64,000 nucleotides of DNA, from positions 15,747,638-15,811,637 of the forward strand of contig OY540815.1 of the NCBI GenBank assembly GCA_961205875.1, read 5' to 3'. The first letter of the stretch is position 1; each line of letters begins with the position of its first letter. A program made the position numbers and the translations under genes. A model generated the notes under the pieces. That model was not told the origin of the DNA and made no database searches. It was given only the letters and a program-made list of their open reading frames with translations. Source of the stretch: Sialis fuliginosa. Lineage: Eukaryota > Arthropoda > Insecta > Megaloptera > Sialidae. Shown here one piece after another: positions 22,933 through 36,497 of the stretch.

Positions 22933-24856
22933 GGGAAATAGTGGGAGGATAAATACGTTTCTTGAAAAATACAAAATAAGCCGCCCCTGATGCTAATTTT
23001 TCTATAGAATAGTGAACGTAAAAACGGCTAAATAAAAACAGTAAGAGTATTTTATCAACTTATTTATTATATTAGTCTCTGAACACATTTCCGGGATGTA
23101 GCATTTAAAGATGAAAGTAATTTGATTTATTTGAAAATGATTAATGTTACAACATTGAAAATTGAACTAAAATTATTATTTTGGGAAATAATAATTGCGT
23201 TATTTATTCAGGTGGAACAAACTTGAAGTTGATCAAGAAAAATATTTCAAGCAATAAAGTTCATATCAACATGTTTCCGGAAACTCTTCGTGAGGGAGCT
23301 ACACAGTACACACCCCCAAAGAGTTTGTCTAAAATTAGTTTTTATTTAATATCTGGAGAACCCATCGTGATACAGTTATGAAATTTGATACTCAGTTTAG
23401 TATTAATACGTGTTATGGATTTCTAGTATAATCCAATGAATATTTAGACCAGGAATGTATGGGGCCAGTGAGCCCTTTGATGTTTATCTAGTATTTTATG
23501 GCAAAAAAAATCTGTTGCTCCCCTACTAAGAATTTCCGGACAAATGTTCATATGAACTTTTTTGCTTAAAAATTTTTTCTCGATCAACTGTTTAAGTTTG
23601 TTCTGCCTAATATGACTTCCCTAACCTATTATTATTGCTGATTCTTCTACTAAAACGTGTAATAAAAACGCGTGTAGATGTGGAATGTATTTGAATATTA
23701 AGCATAGTTATTAAATGAGTTAACTTATTATATATAATTGTTACCAAATAATTTTTAGTCGTGATATTTTTTATTTAATTTATAAAAATAATTATATATA
23801 GATACGTTACACTGATTGAATTTCTAAAATCAAAATGAACAATAGGAAATTTCAATTTTGAAACCACTGAGGTCAATAAACCTTCTACTGAATTGCATCG
23901 AAAGAAATTATAATAATACGTAAATTTAATTTCAGTCTCACGTTTTTAACATAAATTTCAATTATTACCTACCAAGGTGAACACTTGCAAAGTTAAAACT
24001 GGGACAGCTCTTATAGCATCTTTCATATATGCATATTCTCTAATGTAAACAAATATATAAACAAAGAACTCTATGTGAAAATTACACAAGGACTTTAATG
24101 TCGACATGATCCTTTAAGCCGGAACATAAGTGATTTCATTTTATGATTAATAATTATTGTCTTAAACAGCGTACAAAGATAACTTTAGTTAAATTTAATT
24201 TAAAGTTTTGGATTTACAACATAATCTTTTTGACCTTTAAAGATAGTTTTGGGTAGGGCTCCTCGTCGAGACAAATTTTTCTTGATCTTGTTTCGTTTAC
24301 GAGAGGAAACGATATCAATTTTATTTTTAAGGGGTACATGAATTTTGGGAGTTATTATCTCAAAAATTATTTGTTCGATTTCATTCAGGTTTATTTTATT
24401 CTAAAGTATATATATTGAGGTACATTTAGATTTTTTTTATGAATATATATTGACTTGGAGCGCTGCTGTCGTGGCCGGCATAAATATTGTGAATTTTTTT
24501 TTTTTTTTCAAAAAATCCTACTTACTGAAGGGCATCATACATTAATTTCTAAAAATCTCTTTAAAATTTCTGTTTTAGATCAACCGACTGCTAGTAATCC
24601 TGGGAACCGCATCGAAGGACATATGTACATATTTTACACCGGATATGACAGCAGCACCTTAAGTCGATATATATTCTTAAAAAAAATTGTAAACATACCC
24701 CAATATATATACTTTAGAATTAAATAAACCTGGATGCAATCAAACAAATAGTTTTTGAGATAATAATTACCAAAATTTACCTATTTTTTCGCATTCTATA
24801 CTCATATTAACAGTTTTAAAGGACTGTTAATTATTACTATTTTAACTTGAATTGTA

Positions 24857-25080
24857 GAGGTTGGCTAAATAGATATATGTATGTCCATGCAGTTTACACG
24901 CATTTTTATTCCTGCTCTTTCCGGTTTATTTATGCTATTCCCGTAGACCAAGAGGAATAGCATAACTAAACCCGATTAGTTATGCCGGGTGTAAAGTGCC
25001 GTTTACACGGACTATTACACCCGGTTTTATTACATCGGTTATAGTTAAACCGGAATAACGGCACTGTGTAAACATACTCA
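24857..25080 (+). repeat. GAGGTTGGCT-type repeat, copy 2
   Basis: Homologous along its length to 19681-19897: GAGGTTGGCTAAATAG start, TTTATTTATGCTATTCC and its near-inverse GGAATAGCATAACTAA, and an end of CTGTGTAAACATACTCA. The GCCGTTTACACGG portion is better preserved in this copy. Confidence 0.65.
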
Positions 25081-25341
25081 TATATAGATAATGTTGTTTT
25101 TTGTTATTATTTAGGGTTGCATTTGACAGTTTTAAAATCTCTAGTTTAGTAAATAAGTACTCTAAAAATGGACAGTACTTCCGTATTTGATGTTTTTTCT
25201 TAAGTGATATTTTAAATGTTGATTAAGTTTTGTTATGAAAACCTTGGCTATATAAAATTGATAGGTACTTAATTATAATTAAATATTTAAAAAGTATCTT
25301 TGTTATAATTGAATTTGTAGGTACTATAAAGTGTATATTAA

Positions 25342-25465
25342 CCCATTAACGCCCGCTGTATTCATTTAAGTACATCCAATTTTATAATTAGTGTTGCTTG
25401 TCAATAAATAGCAGTACTAGTTATAAATTGAGATGTACTCAAATGAGTACGGCGGGCGTTAAGGG
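25342..25465. mobile_element. piggyBac-like MITE
   Basis: A 124-bp foldback with arms of about 35 bp. The left arm starts CCCATTAACGCCCGCTGTA directly after TTAA. The right arm ends GGCGGGCGTTAAGGGG followed by TAA. The CCC...GGG ends next to TTAA suggest piggyBac, but the right-hand TTAA is imperfect (GTAA). Non-coding. Confidence 0.55.
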
Positions 25466-26853
25466 GTAAATAAAACATAACGTTTTATTTATTAATTGAT
25501 TTAATGTTACTTTCGATAATTTTGTTAAAAATAAAAAAAATAATCAAATTTTCTTAAGCACCTAATTAAAACCAGAAATCAAGAATAAAATGACCGTAAA
25601 AGTTTTACGTATCTATTTTACTTGTTTTGGATCAACACAAAACAAGGTAATTATTATAATTAGAAATAGGAAAATTAAAAATTCGGTGACATAAATAATG
25701 AGTAATAAAATATGTATTTGTTTTCATTTTATGGGTGACTAGATCTGTTACGAAACGGAATTAGAATGCATGGCAAGAGCTCTTGATCTAACAGTGATGA
25801 ATATTTCATTTACAATTTGCACCTTCGCGAATAAAGATAAAAATACATTATTTTATTTCTTTTATAAAATGACCAATGGCCTTGAGTATTATTTCAATCA
25901 GCTGATTTCTATTTGTTTTGTTAATAATTTTTTTGTTCAAAATAATCATATAATTAAGAAATGTATCTATCCTGTTTATTGATACAAATGACCCAATAAA
26001 ATATTTTCTTTTGTTTAAAACTGTTAAACTTTAATTTAATTTTTAACTGTAATTTGATTTATACGAATGTAAAAAATTTTAACAGTGGTTCGAGGATGTT
26101 AATTTAAGCAAAAAACTTTATAAGAACACGTGTATGAAAATTCTTCTTGAGGAAGCTATAGCCCCTCAAAAATGATTAATTTTTGTATCAATCAATAATT
26201 AATACCTCAGGGGTACATGGGTAATCGGGCCCTGTAATATTTATACAATAATATATATACACCCATTTGCTGAATAATTATTGAAAGATACTGAAAATCG
26301 ATAACACAAATATTAAATCGATTATCAAATTTCATAACTTTATCACAATGGGTTCTTTAGATATTGAATAAAAACTAATAATCATTGGAGGGTTGTAGCT
26401 CCCTCACGAAAATCTTTGATTGTATATCAATCTGTATATAGATTTATCATGAATAAATGTATCCATAGACATACACGCACGGAGAAAAATGGAGTTTATT
26501 TTTTTAATAAAAATTACAGTTGCCGATTAAAAATTACAATTTTTTATCAAAAAATACTATCAGTTTTAATAACATTACATATAACATATGTCAAAAATCC
26601 ATGCTAGTGTTATGGTATGACTGTACCAAGTTTTGTAGGTTTACCAATCTGATCTTCTAAGTGCGTCGTGGTACAATTAATACAAAATATTACTTTTATA
26701 TATATTTATTAAAGATTGATTGAATATGTTATGTATATGTAATATATTTATTATAATATGGTATATTGTAATTGTGTCCAAGAGATAAAAACAACAGCAC
26801 ACAGACCAATAATTTTGTAAGACGATGTTATGTCTTTGCTTGCTTTTTACTAA

Positions 26854-27185
26854 TGTCCGGTATCATAAACGACCTAACAAATTTGTTAGCTAACAAGCAC
26901 TTTCAACTGAGATATCGAACTTATATGACAGTTCTTTTGGAGTTTGTTGATGACTTTGACAAGTTTCGCGCACGCGTTGTAGGTAAATACAAACGGTATT
27001 AAAACAGTGGTGATGTTATGAAAATTATTTTGTACGGTCAAAGATGCCAACTGTGTTACAATTAGTTGAAGTGTCACTGCTCTAAATTCCATAACTAATC
27101 CATAGATACTAGTACAGAATTAATACCCCATTTGAATGTAATTGCTAGCTAACAAATTTTGTTAGGTCCTTTATAATCCAGGACA
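26854..27185. mobile_element. TGTCCGGTATTATAA-type MITE, copy 3
   Basis: A 332-bp element with inverted ends (TGTCCGGTATCATAA and its degenerate complement), flanked by TAA on both sides (26851-26853 and 27186-27188). This is the best evidence for a 3-bp TAA target duplication in this family. The interior matches 12098-12396. Confidence 0.75.
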
Positions 27186-28505
27186 TAATTGTCCCTTGTT
27201 ACTTTTATTGAACTTAAAATGGTTTGCAATTCCATGTGAAAATATGTGGGTAGATGTATGGACGACTATAGAGTCTGCAAATTTATATATGATAAGGATT
27301 TGGTGCTACTGAGTTTATCGCTGAAATATAATATTCATGTGTATTTGTGTATGTCTGTCTTAAGGAATGTATTGTGGGTGTTGTATGTGATACAGGGTGT
27401 ATGTAATGTATGTACATATGTGTGAATATATAACACAAGGGCAAAGAATTTTCAATAATTTTAAAAACAATAACGAAGAGGGGGGGGGGTGATTTGTGCA
27501 ATATTTTTTAAAACCAATATAAAATGTTGGTTACATGTTTATTGTAATTTAATTATTTAATTTCCATTAAAAGAACTTGTATACACAATTACAATATGGA
27601 AAAAGATGAGATGTAAAAAGTGAAAGCATAACATTTTATATGCATTGTTTTAGTTTTTTGTTTTGTTTTATATTATTAAGAATCTGTCAAATTATATGAT
27701 TTATAGTAATAAACAATATAGTGTAAAAACAATATATATTTTTGTCAACTTTTTCCTTATTAAAAAATATTCTTTTTGTTTTGTATAAATTAAATTGATC
27801 TTTATTTTTAGAAATGTACTTTTTTATAATGCGAGTAAATATATATCTGTAATAAAATATCAATATAAAATACTATTTTTTTTATTTAAAAATAATATAC
27901 ATAATATTTAAAAACGAACTTTCGCCTATAGCATTTTTCAAAATCGAAAGTAATAAAAAAAATGATGAATATTTTATGGCCTCTATAAAATATTTTTAAT
28001 TATTTAACCTTTTAATGCTTATTTATATCCTCATAAAACCTAGATGTAATCATTTTTAAAATATATAATTATCAAACCTTGCAACTTAATATACGAACAT
28101 TACTGAATTAATGATTTTATGTTATAATTTTACTTTCATAATTATTACAATTACGCTGTATTTTAGTTCACCTATTTCTGAGAAATATTTTCACATCTGT
28201 CAAATTAAAAATCTATTAATGACGAACCTTGATTTAAATTCAATTGATCATTTACTTGTGTGATCTATTTGATGAAGACAGTGGCACAGGAGCCGGAGGG
28301 CAATGTCTATCTCCCCCCCCCCAAATTTGGATCCTGTTTTTTAGAGCGGGTTTGAAACAACGTGCAATTATAAAAATCTGTTTTCTATAATTTTTTTACT
28401 CTTAAAAATTCTTTAATTTTTGTAAACTGATGTTAAAGCTCACAAACAAATTATAAAATGTAACCATGAGTCTAGTAAGAGACAGAGAAAAATAAAAAGT
28501 AAGTA

Positions 28506-28631
28506 CAGTGAAACCTCGTTAGTATATTTTTTTTTGGTCCCGGCTTTCTTTCATAAGACCCCATGTTAAAATATTTCGTTAGTACGTGTTTCCCCCAGTC
28601 CCTTTAAAAACGTACTAACGAGGTTCCACTG
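28506..28631. mobile_element. pogo/Tc1-type MITE
   Basis: A 126-bp element with inverted ends CAGTGAAACCTCGTTAGTA and TACTAACGAGGTTCCACTG. It is flanked by TA (28504-28505 and 28632-28633), the Tc1/mariner/pogo target. The CAGTG...CCTCG start is typical of pogo. No ORF. Confidence 0.85.
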
Positions 28632-28660
28632 TATTTACATTAATTTTTATTTTTTAACAA

Positions 28661-28700
28661 ATAAGTAGTAAGTAAAGTAAGTAAGTAAAGTAGTAAGTAA
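28661..28700 (+). repeat. AAGT microsatellite
   Basis: Imperfect tandem units of AAGT/AAGTAGT just beyond the pogo-type MITE. Simple-sequence repeat. Confidence 0.7.
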
Positions 28701-29611
28701 AATTAGGTCAGCTTAATTTTTGAGGTTCGTACTGCTCCCTCAGAAAAATTTGGTTCCGGCGCCGTTGATGAAGATGTATTGATATTTATAAATATCTCAT
28801 ACATTCTTCATTCTTGCTACTATTGTTTTGTGAGATTTTGAAAAGTTACTTATTGTCTTTTCAAGGATTTACAAACATATTAATTAAAAACAAGATGTCT
28901 TCGTTTAATTCATTACCTATCACGTCTATTTTGCTTCCTAGCAATATCGAAAATACGAGAAGCTTTTTTAACACTCTATACAGTGGCGTCGGATCCAGGG
29001 GCACAGGGGAGGGCAGCTGCCCTTCCAAAATTTTCAGTGGGCAGCAATGATAGTAAGTTTTATTTGTAGTGGTGAATCCACCAAGTTGAATTAAAATTCC
29101 CTTTCGGCGAAAATATATAATTGCAACACCTTATACTTATAAACACTTTATAAAAGACTGAATTTCTTACTTTTAATTTTGCAGAATAATGTCACTTTTA
29201 TTTAGGTATAAAGATGTCCAGTACCGGTTCAAAATGGGTTAATAATTCAATCAATATTCAATCACATATGTACATAAAATATATATATCATTATTTATTT
29301 CAACATAAAACTCATTCTATAGTTTTGTTTCGTTTATTTCTTTAGTTGGAATGCTTTAAATGTACGGCGGATCGATTATATTATTTGAAAACTGTTTAAA
29401 TTTCTAATCATATACTTCGTTGAGTCATATTCAATTTTACTTTCCATGAATCGATGAATATTGTTTGAGTTTTAGATTATAGTAAAGGTGCAATTTCTGA
29501 CGATGGGTTGTGATTATTGCACATTATTGACAGGAAACTCCTGGTTTTTACTTCCGTTAAATTGGAGATTATCCTTGAATAAATAGGTCAAAGCGACGGA
29601 CTATATCTTTA

Positions 29612-29934
29612 TCTGTATATATTATAAAACCCAATGTCTGTCTGTCCGTTAGTGCGCTTATCACTCGAGAACCACTTATCCGATTTACGCGTTTTTTTTA
29701 ATTCATAGATATGTTCTTTACCCAGGTTTTAGTTTATATTTTGTTACGTTAGGTAACATAAGGAATAAGCAGTGACGATAATAGTAAATCAAGTCGGAAA
29801 AAAGTTTAGCACCAGTGCTCTCTTTTGCAATACACTGCCTAAACCGTAAAATATGTTTTATTAATTTTGTATGTAGAATAAAAAGATCAAAAATAATTCA
29901 ACTATATTTTTTTTAAATCCGCGGGAACAGCTAG
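29612..29934 (+). mobile_element. Helitron-like non-autonomous element
   Basis: Starts TCTGTATATATTATAAAAC after an A and ends CTAG before a T, preceded by GCGGGAACAG, the usual Helitron pattern (TC...CTRR between A and T). Inside, a TGTCTGTCTGTCCGTTAG block and a CACTTATCCGATTTACGCG block follow a layout common in insect Helitron derivatives. Its middle is shared, inverted, with 1390-1515. No helicase ORF. Confidence 0.65.
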
Positions 29935-32900
29935 TAAATAATAAATGAAATAATTGAGTATATTTGGTCTGTCATGATGAATCCAGAGAACAATTTGCGA
30001 CAGTTGTCGATCTGCATGCAAACAAAAATATCTCGTGATTTGTTCCTCCAACACCTGCAAACATTAAGCGAGTCTATACCAGTTTTTGCGTTTTGATAAA
30101 AACAAAACACGTCTGTACTAAAATTTACTGTCAGTCGTTATTTTTTTTAAGTTATCGCTTTCGCTGAACTTGAAAAATTATGGATCGAAGACCGCTCACG
30201 AGCAGTTCGTAAAATGTTCGCGAACAAATGTGCACACACACATAAAAACAATTCACAATCTGCTTTGTATAATACGCACCTGAAGTATTATACTGATTAA
30301 GTTATACACAATTTAAAATTGTAAATGAAAAAAAAATTCGAACTTGATATTCCAATCAAATTACACGTTTTGAGAGTCCCTGAATCACGTATGATCATTA
30401 TTTCAATGACCTATGATGTGTGTTCTTTACATATTCAGTAAATTAATCAATTTTTTGAAGAGCATTATTGACCGAAAGCGGATGTTAACTTTTTGAAATA
30501 GAAAACGTGTTTTAAATAAAAGTTATAGACATTTTTTTTTCAGAAAAATAGTTTTTACAGGTGTAATTAATTTTTCTAAATTATTTCTGATACGTTTTAT
30601 AATAGAAAAAATATTTTGAATATTATTCTTTAAAATTTACGTTCTATACATTTTTTGGTACGAACCATTTTCAAGATATTATTTTTTGTATTATAAAAGT
30701 CTTGTGTTGGCCACGACAATTAAGTCAAATTTCTTTCATTATATTTTTTTATCATTAAAAAAATAAATCACACTGTTCATACAAAAAAATATACATTTTA
30801 TAATTGAATTTAAAATTGAAAATTATTTTAAAAATTGTAATCAAATATACCTACATGAATAATTTTTTTTTCATATATATAGAATAATTTATATTATCTG
30901 TATACAGGGCTCAGAAAAAAGAAACCCTTTATTCAGAGCATTGTAGTAAAATATTATCTACACATACAGCCATCTCATTATTTTAAATTTCGGAAACATT
31001 TTTGAATATCACTATATCACATGGATACAACGATTCCCAAATTCTAACAAAAGTGATAGTTGTATTGTAACGTACATCAATTTTAAACCACTTATTTGAA
31101 TATCAGCAAGGTTAAAAAGATTCAAACATTCTGTAGATAATAAATTTTATCAAGTACGAAATTTCTATAAGAAAAAGTTTTGGTTTTCAACATTAAATGT
31201 TTAATTTGTTATGTTTCGTATTTAAAGATTAAAAACATTTATCTCAAAACTTGAGATAACCATGAAGCATCCTTTTCCATCAGCTGTCGATGGTAAAAAT
31301 ATAAGATATGAATGGCGTTTTCTTAAAAGTCAGAGATTAAATGCTAATCAATAATTTTATTTCAAAGCCTAGAATTTAAACATAGTGAATTCCCAGTCTT
31401 TCCCGGGCCTCGTGAATGCAACTCCCTTTCCCTTCAAGTCAGGTGTTGGGTAGAATATATTAGATCAGTAGAGCATACTGGCTGTACTGTCAAAAATGCC
31501 AAAAAAACAGAGATAAGATTTAAAAAATATAGTTGATTTTGAAAAAATTTTTGATCACGAAAAAAATTATTTAATATATTTTTTGAAAGTGGCACATTGT
31601 ACATATTGTAAAAATGGAATAATATCATTGCTACGTACACAAATATGATTTAAATACACAATAAAATGACCCAATTAAACATTACAAATGTCGTAAATAT
31701 ATTGTTCCAAGACCTCCACCATTGAAAATCTGGTGGGACGAGTTTTTCTCATATTTCCTCTAATAAAAATAAATAAATGTAAAATCTGAAGATAAAAAAT
31801 TATCTACATAATTCAATTTAAACTGAAATAGAAAGAATGAAAACAATCTATGCAGTACAGCAACCTCTACATGTAAAATTCATATGCATGTATGCTGTAC
31901 ATGGACTGTAGACTTTACTGAACGTTGAAAACTTTGCGCGCGTTGAAATTTGGGCGTAGGCGTTGTTCTTCTGGCCAGTGCTGCCGTCAAAATAATTTCA
32001 AGGGGTACCCAGAAATTGCACAACCTATTATAAATATATAATTACTAATAATTTAATCATAACATATAATCAAAAATGTAATGTAATTCCTATTTTTGTT
32101 GCTGGCGTTTCGTAAAAAACCGATCGTTTTATTAGCTTTTGGATATGATAAATGGTATAATTAATTACAAAATTAAAAATAAAATGTAATATATTTTAAT
32201 TTCCAAGGTAATACGACATATAATTTCGATAAGAAAATTTATTGGTATGTAAAATGTATTATAAATGTATTTTTTAATGTCTTATACATCAATATTTGTT
32301 AAATAGGCACTGTGTAAATCGGTACAGAACAAAATAAATGCTTGTTTTTTCATTGACATTGATGGTTTTAATACGAAATTTATTGTTTATTAAATAAATA
32401 ATTCATTAAAGTTGCGGAAACGTTGGATATTTTGTTTTGAAATAGACGTCTTGCTTCATTTTATAAATCAAGTTCGAAATATTAGTTAAATGATTTACAG
32501 AGGAAAATAATTCAAAATTTCTGTTTTGCAAATGATAAATGGCTGCATTATGAAATTATATACTATTTTTGTTTGAAAATCTTGGACAGTATTAATTTTT
32601 TTTGGTTACCCCAAATTTAAGCTCATCTGTATCAAAATTTATAAATTACGTTGTTTTAAAATTATCGATTGTTGAATTTGATGTTTTTGGGTTGAAGTAG
32701 AGCAGGTTATAACGATATACATTATAATATAATATACATATACTCTCTGTTTTTATTCTAGGGGATTGGTGTTACCCTCTGATTTTTTAATAAATGGTGA
32801 ATTAAGTTTTAAAATTAAGATATTATATGTTTTTTACAACTTGTATATATACGGTAGGTAGACATGCCTACAGAAGTCAGAAAAAATGAATGAAAAAATT

Positions 32901-34827
32901 AAATTATCGGTGTTTTTTTCATATAATCTTATCCTCATACTAACAAAAAAAAATGAACTTTAGTTAATTATTAGGATGGCTACAACATTTCAGTAGGGGG
33001 GTTATTTTAGTGTGTAATTGTAGCTAGTTTCTGCAATTCCAAACATGAAAACTGCAGTTGTAAAAGCTAATTTGTGTAGTTGAAAAATTGCAAGTAGAAA
33101 GAAAAATATAAAAAAGTGTAAGTGTAGAGCAAAAAAAAGAAGATATTTGCAGTTGAAAAATTTTCTTAAAATAACTTCTGATAAATATAATATATTCTCT
33201 GTATGCGGTATATACAAACTTAGTTTGTCATTTATTGAATATAGCTTTTTGGTAAGACATTTTCAAATTAGTATTTAATCATAGATAAAAACAAATATAT
33301 TGGTACAAAAAACAGTACCTACCTAAAAAGATCTTAGTGCCCAATTCTTTAAAATCCAAATGCTTACCTAATAATTAAATGATTATAAACTATTGATTAA
33401 TTAAAATTGTAATTACTTATTTTCTAGGAATAGTTTATAAAAATACAATAAATCATTTTTACTGTTAGTAATTTCATTATTAGCATACAAATACAAATTT
33501 CACACCGATTAAAATAAAAAAATAATATATTTCATGAAGTAAATAAAAATACAATTGTATAATTTATTTTTATAATATATTTTTCAATTTTGTTAATTAA
33601 ATTGCAGTCGCAAATAATAATCTTTCAAGTCATATTGGTATTAGGGTATATACGCATTGTTCCATTTTAATGAGTAAATTGATTAAAGTTGAAAAAGTGG
33701 TTAAATTTTTATTAAAATTAAACGTTTCAATTTTTATGTATTTTGATATTTATTAATATTTATATGTTTTTTATTTGATTTTTAATAAATGTATGGACGT
33801 AGGAAAATATTTATTAGAGGGGAGGAAAAATATTTAAAAAATGATAATTATACAGAATCATATTAAAATCAAATACGCGCGTATTTAATATTTATACAGG
33901 TATTTCCAGCTTTACGAGTTTCCCCGGCAATATGGATTTTGTCTAATACGTTAGTATTAGTGGTATGCACTTAGATATTAGATACCCAGAGGCCACTAGG
34001 CAAATCATGGTGGCGGTTAGAAAAAATGAGATTAAAAAAGATTACTAAAATATCGGTATGGAGAACTATATATACATGACTTCCATGTTCTTTAATATTT
34101 TTACATAATTTTGAATAAATGGAAAATTTCAATGGAATTTGCCAGAAAAAAACTCACTTTTGTATTATAAATATTAGTTTTTTAATGTCCTAATGTCAAA
34201 AACATAATACACATTCGTAGAATAACTAATTTGACAATTTGAATTTAGTTGCATGTTTCTAATTGTAATATATAAATTAGTATTTAAAATTCAAATTTTG
34301 AGGGTGGTTTTCACCCCTTCAGTAGCTGTTTAGACACGTACAAAAAATAAATGTTCTTTAGGCTCAATTTAACTACAAATGTATCAAGTCTTATAAAAAT
34401 TATTGAGATAATACTCGCAACGTTCACTTTCTAAACGATAAAAGTAACAAAATTTCGAATATTTCTACCCCCCCCCCCTTTTCGATTAGCACCAAAATTA
34501 ATAAGTCTGGAGTACATTTTCCCCAAAAACAAATTCAGATCGGTGCATTTTTACCATTTTTACAGTAAGTACCTAGTTATCGTGAACGAAAGAAAATTCT
34601 ATAATACATCCAAACACATACACAGCAGCCAGGTAGAAATCAAGTTTCTTTACGTTTTTATTTAATCAGAATCTGCTCTCATCTTGGACACGATTTTTGA
34701 CGGTATTACAATACTTCCATTTCTTTTAGAACATGGAAGTAAAATCGGTCTATTGTTGATGCTATTAATATGATTAGGCTTATAATGTGTAAGATTTGAT
34801 TCACATAAGTGAAGATTTAGAGATATA

Positions 34828-34996
34828 ACCATAAACATAGAGCATGGACATGAAAACAGAGCTGTGTCAGAAGAAAGAGATATTAGAAAAAATATATATC
34901 CCAAACGCCACAGCATCTCTCTCATTGTTTTGGAGAAATGTTACACCATTATGTTAATACATAATGCGCGGTCCGCATGCTCTATGTCTATGGATA
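34828..34996. mobile_element. Inverted-repeat element with CATAGAGCATG ends
   Basis: ACCATAAACATAGAGCATG at the left faces CATGCTCTATGTCTATGG at the right, about 170 bp apart (one mismatch). No target duplication was identified. The ORF at 34662-34925 overlaps it and is not a gene. Confidence 0.5.
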
Positions 34997-36441
34997 TAAC
35001 CCAAACAATACTCTATCTTTTTTACACTCATGTTTAAATAAAGACAATCATAAACTTTGAATACGCTCTATCTCTTTTTTTGTGAAAACTCTATTTTCGA
35101 ATTAGATCACTGAATTCTATATACTCAAAGTATAGTATTAATTATTGTTAATATAGATGAGCTTTAATTATAATTATAATTTATATGACACGTTATATTA
35201 AATACTATTTCTGGATTTTTATTTTTACAAAAAAAATATTTTACTGGCGATTTGGTGGAGGTTCTTAGTTTGCCTACATGGTTAATGCGGCCCTGGGTTC
35301 AACCATTGTTTTCACTTTATGAGCTGGAATTTTAATTAACTCGTAAAAACGGGAATTCTTTACATACTATAGGTAAAATGCAAATTGGTGCTCAGTAAAA
35401 TAAAAATATGTAACTAAAAACTAACAATTTTAATAATTTTTAATAAGATATTTATGGGTATAATATAGCATCAATAAAAAATAGCTAAATTCTAAAGAAA
35501 GTGTTAAAAAATGACATTTGTTTTATTGAATTCAAACAATCAAAAATTGCTCTAGTTATTCATTAACAATTTATCTTGTTCAGTCTGTCGTGTTTAGTTT
35601 CCTAAACCAGTGTTTCTAAAACTGAATCCCATAGGTTCTCATAAATCATAAACAATATCTAACAATATTTGAGTTTGGAGCCCTAGACGCAAACTGACTT
35701 AGGGACCCCAAATATTGAAAAAACTCTCTGACAGTGAGGGACTCACCTCTAGATTTTAGTTTTTGTGAACCCTGACATGTAAATGAAGACCCCTTTTTCA
35801 GTTTGTTTTTATTTTAATAAAATTCATTAAACATTTATTACCCTAATCTGCACTTTTGTGCCCCCTGCTCTATTTTTGACGACCTATTTTTTAAGTCATT
35901 ATCAATCATTATTGCAAAACCCGGAGAAATTACACCGAAACCCTGAGCCCGGAGAAACAGTATACAAACTCTGAGATTCCGGGTGAAAACCTGAGACCTG
36001 GGGCCCTAAATGTCATTTTTATATACATATAAAAATTAAGAAATAGATGCAATTGAAAATAATTCAGCAAAAAAATCAGTTATGTCGATTTAAGTGAGGG
36101 TTACTCTATTTTCGTCTGTCAGAAAGCAATATTGCAATTATTGAATGTTTATATATCACTTTTAAACCAAAAATTTCTCAAACAAATAGGCAACATTTGG
36201 ATTTAGTTACATTGACAGCTGATACGTTCATAAATTGTTGAGGTTCATCATTATGAACAAACACGTGGTCCGCAGACCACCGGTTAGGAGTAAATACGCC
36301 AGAGTACCAAACAAATCTGTTGAATGTAAAACAACACAAGAATACATACACCTCTACGTAAGTATTACCTCACAATTGTGTACACTCGCAATCTCATTGG
36401 GGTTCCCACTACCTACTATGAATGAACACCATCTCATACAC

Positions 36442-36449
36442 TATATAAA
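36442..36449 (+). promoter_or_regulatory. TATA box of the glycine-rich gene
   Basis: TATATAAA lies 56 bp upstream of the ATG at 36498, so transcription would start near 36472-36478 and leave a 5' leader of about 20-25 nt. Cuticle and other secreted-protein genes of insects commonly have this layout. Confidence 0.7.
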
Positions 36450-36497
36450 CCTAAAACTTAATGTAAAATTCAACAAGTGTAGTGATTCCACTAAAAC

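Larger units (their letters stand above)
17831..36441. other. 18.6-kb gene-free repeat-rich stretch
   Basis: No exon chain or RNA gene was recognised across this interval; all longer frames are AT-rich or lie inside repeats. It holds many small DNA-transposon pieces, listed separately, plus undatable remnants such as 18420-18500, 18635-18710 and 28265-28330. Those begin with motifs of the GGCGTAG / CAGTGGC type and carry short G or C runs. Similar remnants lie at 35600-36005. Confidence 0.65.

Noticed and set aside
28814..29050. 78-codon plus-strand ORF
   Set aside because: Overlaps repeat fragments (family A piece at 28937-28970 and a GTGGCGTCGGATCCAGGGG remnant); not a gene.
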